Shown here piece after piece: positions 62,848-64,000 of a stretch of DNA of 64,000 nt; position 1 is the first letter of the stretch, and every line of letters begins with the position of its first letter. The DNA is from Lachnoclostridium sp. UBA903 (GTDB taxonomy: Bacteria > Bacillota > Clostridia > Lachnospirales > Lachnospiraceae), in NCBI GenBank assembly GCA_002294045.1, contig DBEP01000065.1, positions 1 through 64,000 on the forward strand, read 5' to 3'. The position numbers and the translations under genes were made by a program. The notes under the pieces were generated by a model that ran no database searches, was not told where the DNA came from, and was given only the letters and a program-made list of their open reading frames with translations.

Positions 62848-63621
62848 CTATTTGCCCCTGCATTTATTATAGATTATCCGTAAGCCCTTTAAAGTCAGGT
62901 TCGGGTCATAGATTTGGATTATATCCGTGGCTTCTGCTATAATTCTTCCTAATCCTCCCGTTGCAATTACTTTCATATTCCGGAATCCGGATTCTTCAAT
63001 AATTTTTTTTACAATATATTCTGTTTGTCCGATATAACCGTATACCAGACCGGCCTGCATGCTGGATATGGTTTCTTTTGCTAATATGGAAGCCGGCTTC
63101 TTAATTTCTATTTCCGGCAGCTTTGCCGTTTCTCTCCATAAAGCGTCTGCCGATATGCGGATGCCCGGACTGGTAATCCCCGCCAGAAAAGTTCCGTCCT
63201 CCGTAATCAAATCATAGGTTGTAGCCGTCCCATAGTCTATGACAATTAACGGCCCTCCATAGATATCATAAGCCGCAACCGCATCAACTACACGGTCCGC
63301 TCCGATTTCCTTCGGATTTGCCGTTGCTATTTTTATTCCTGTTTTTGTACCTGCGCCAACTTCTATAGGCATGTGGTTTAAGTATTTTATTATACTGTTT
63401 TTTAGGGAATGCATAATTCCCGGCACAACACTTGCAATGATTACCGCCTCTATATCTGAAACAGCAACCTTCCTGTTATTTAATAAATTACATATGGTAA
63501 TACCGTATTCATCCGAGGTCCTGGGTGTCTTGGTTGTCATCCGGAAGCTGGCTATTAATTCCTCCTCTTTAAATATCCCCAATGTAATATTGGTATTTCC
63601 TGCATCTATTACTAATAACAT
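62848..63621 (-). CDS. coaX: Type III pantothenate kinase
   Basis: A 257-residue enzyme that phosphorylates pantothenate, the first step to coenzyme A. ASKHA-fold motifs are DAGNTN (6-11), GADR (107-110), DYGTATT (129-135) and the late ATGGLG. AAAGGAG precedes the ATG. It is between dusB and the DUF6145-like gene, a common order in Lachnospiraceae. Confidence 0.95.
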   Translation of the reverse strand: MLLVIDAGNTNITLGIFKEEELIASFRMTTKTPRTSDEYGITICNLLNNRKVAVSDIEAVIIASVVPGIMHSLKNSIIKYLNHMPIEVGAGTKTGIKIATANPKEIGADRVVDAVAAYDIYGGPLIVIDYGTATTYDLITEDGTFLAGITSPGIRISADALWRETAKLPEIEIKKPASILAKETISSMQAGLVYGYIGQTEYIVKKIIEESGFRNMKVIATGGLGRIIAEATDIIQIYDPNLTLKGLRIIYNKCRGK

Positions 63622-63658
63622 ATTGTTCTCCTTTCAAAATGTATTTTACGGCTAAAAT

Positions 63659-63991
63659 TCATCCCAATTCTTCTCCCAGAAAAAATACTCTGTAAAAAAG
63701 TTCAAGTGCTTCCAATAATTCGGCTTTTTTCTGCTGTATTTCCTTTATTTTTAACACACTTCCGATTTCATCGTATAAAATATCCCCTTCATCACTGGTT
63801 ACCTTGAGGGTTAAATTACCTTTCTCATCAAATTCCAGTGTTAATATGCCTCCCACATCCTCCGTAAAAAGTACGCACATTATTTTTAATTCTTCCTTAA
63901 TTCTTTCGGGAAGAGCATTAAAGTCCTCATTAAAGTAATACTTCTGTTCATATGCACTGCTGGCGCACAGAACCACTTTATCTAAATACAT
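63659..63991 (-). CDS. DUF6145-like protein
   Basis: A 110-residue acidic protein of unknown function, starting MYLDKVVLCASSAYEQKYYF, with a beta-rich middle (GGILTLEFDEKGNLTLKV) and a helical C-terminus. It resembles small Lachnospiraceae proteins annotated DUF6145 that sit beside coaX. GAGG precedes the ATG by five bases. No catalytic residues or membrane segments are seen. Confidence 0.65.
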   Translation of the reverse strand: MYLDKVVLCASSAYEQKYYFNEDFNALPERIKEELKIMCVLFTEDVGGILTLEFDEKGNLTLKVTSDEGDILYDEIGSVLKIKEIQQKKAELLEALELFYRVFFLGEELG

Positions 63992-64000
63992 TATTTCCTC

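Noticed and set aside
1..64000. tRNA and rRNA genes
   Set aside because: No cloverleaf-like stretch with the TTCGA and CCA-side patterns and no rRNA signature was seen in the intergenic regions.

Overview
This is an AT-rich (roughly 38-40% GC) chromosomal window from a Firmicute, most likely a plant-polysaccharide-degrading or gut Lachnospiraceae (Clostridium XIVa, Lachnoclostridium/Anaerocolumna-like). The evidence is the A/GGAGG ribosome sites, lipoprotein-type sugar ABC systems, a cellobiose phosphorylase very close to clostridial enzymes, a DUF6145-like gene next to coaX and dusB, and the absence of Gram-negative envelope genes. No rRNA, tRNA, CRISPR array, prophage or intact insertion sequence was seen.

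Layout. 1-394: 5' part of an S8 (Csp-like) serine protease. 840-3889: SLC45-type MFS transporter, glycerophosphodiesterase and VanW protein. 3882-6473: polar amino acid ABC importer. 7574-17091: a rhamnogalacturonan/pectin-type locus (GH105, AraC regulator, CehA/McbA metallohydrolase, lyase-like toroid protein and an LplABC-type importer). 17433-18180: HEPN/MNT pair. 18668-24981: second glycan locus (GH2, MalFG-type importer, ArsR-type regulator with a carbohydrate-binding-like C-terminus). 25061-25957: nfo. 26188-27833: a yybP-ykoY (Mn2+) riboswitch with its terminator, upstream of an OadB-like protein and a 49-residue partner. 27845-28400: decayed mobile DNA including a broken serine recombinase. 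28548-30691: DUF4474 protein and metallophosphoesterase. 30875-41483: Crp, PFK and LacI genes, then aldolase, MDR and SDR dehydrogenases and a NitT/TauT-family ABC importer. 42068-44788: CBM9-like protein, ferredoxin, CAP-domain protein. 44920-49724: CDF exporter and a heterodimeric ABC exporter. 49871-52642: small regulators, ProX-like deacylase, YaiI/YqxD protein and an ECF S-component. 53295-55733: cellobiose phosphorylase. 56358-60341: membrane proteins of unknown role. 60523-63991: asd, dusB, coaX and a DUF6145-like gene.

The glycan loci each follow the plan lipoprotein binding protein, two permeases, intracellular glycosidase and dedicated regulator. None of these importers has its own ATPase here, so a shared MsmX/UgpC-type ATPase elsewhere is expected. 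The 30.9-41.5 kb cluster looks like import of a small carbohydrate or sugar analogue, oxidation by two dehydrogenases, phosphorylation and aldol cleavage. Its TauT-type transporter is unusual for such chemistry.

Intergenic regions carry at least four families of small palindromic repeats, named here A (GGTCGGG plus ATAGGA/TCCTAT hairpin), B (two-hairpin element with compensatory changes), C (CTAG-ended, CAAACAC-CTCTAG arms) and D (GGGGCTG-TTGCAAAA ends). They are the main unexplained structure in the window. One family C arm lies inside the riboswitch, and palindromic arms supply the stop codons of two genes. The most unusual regulatory finding is the Mn2+ riboswitch in front of the OadB-like gene.
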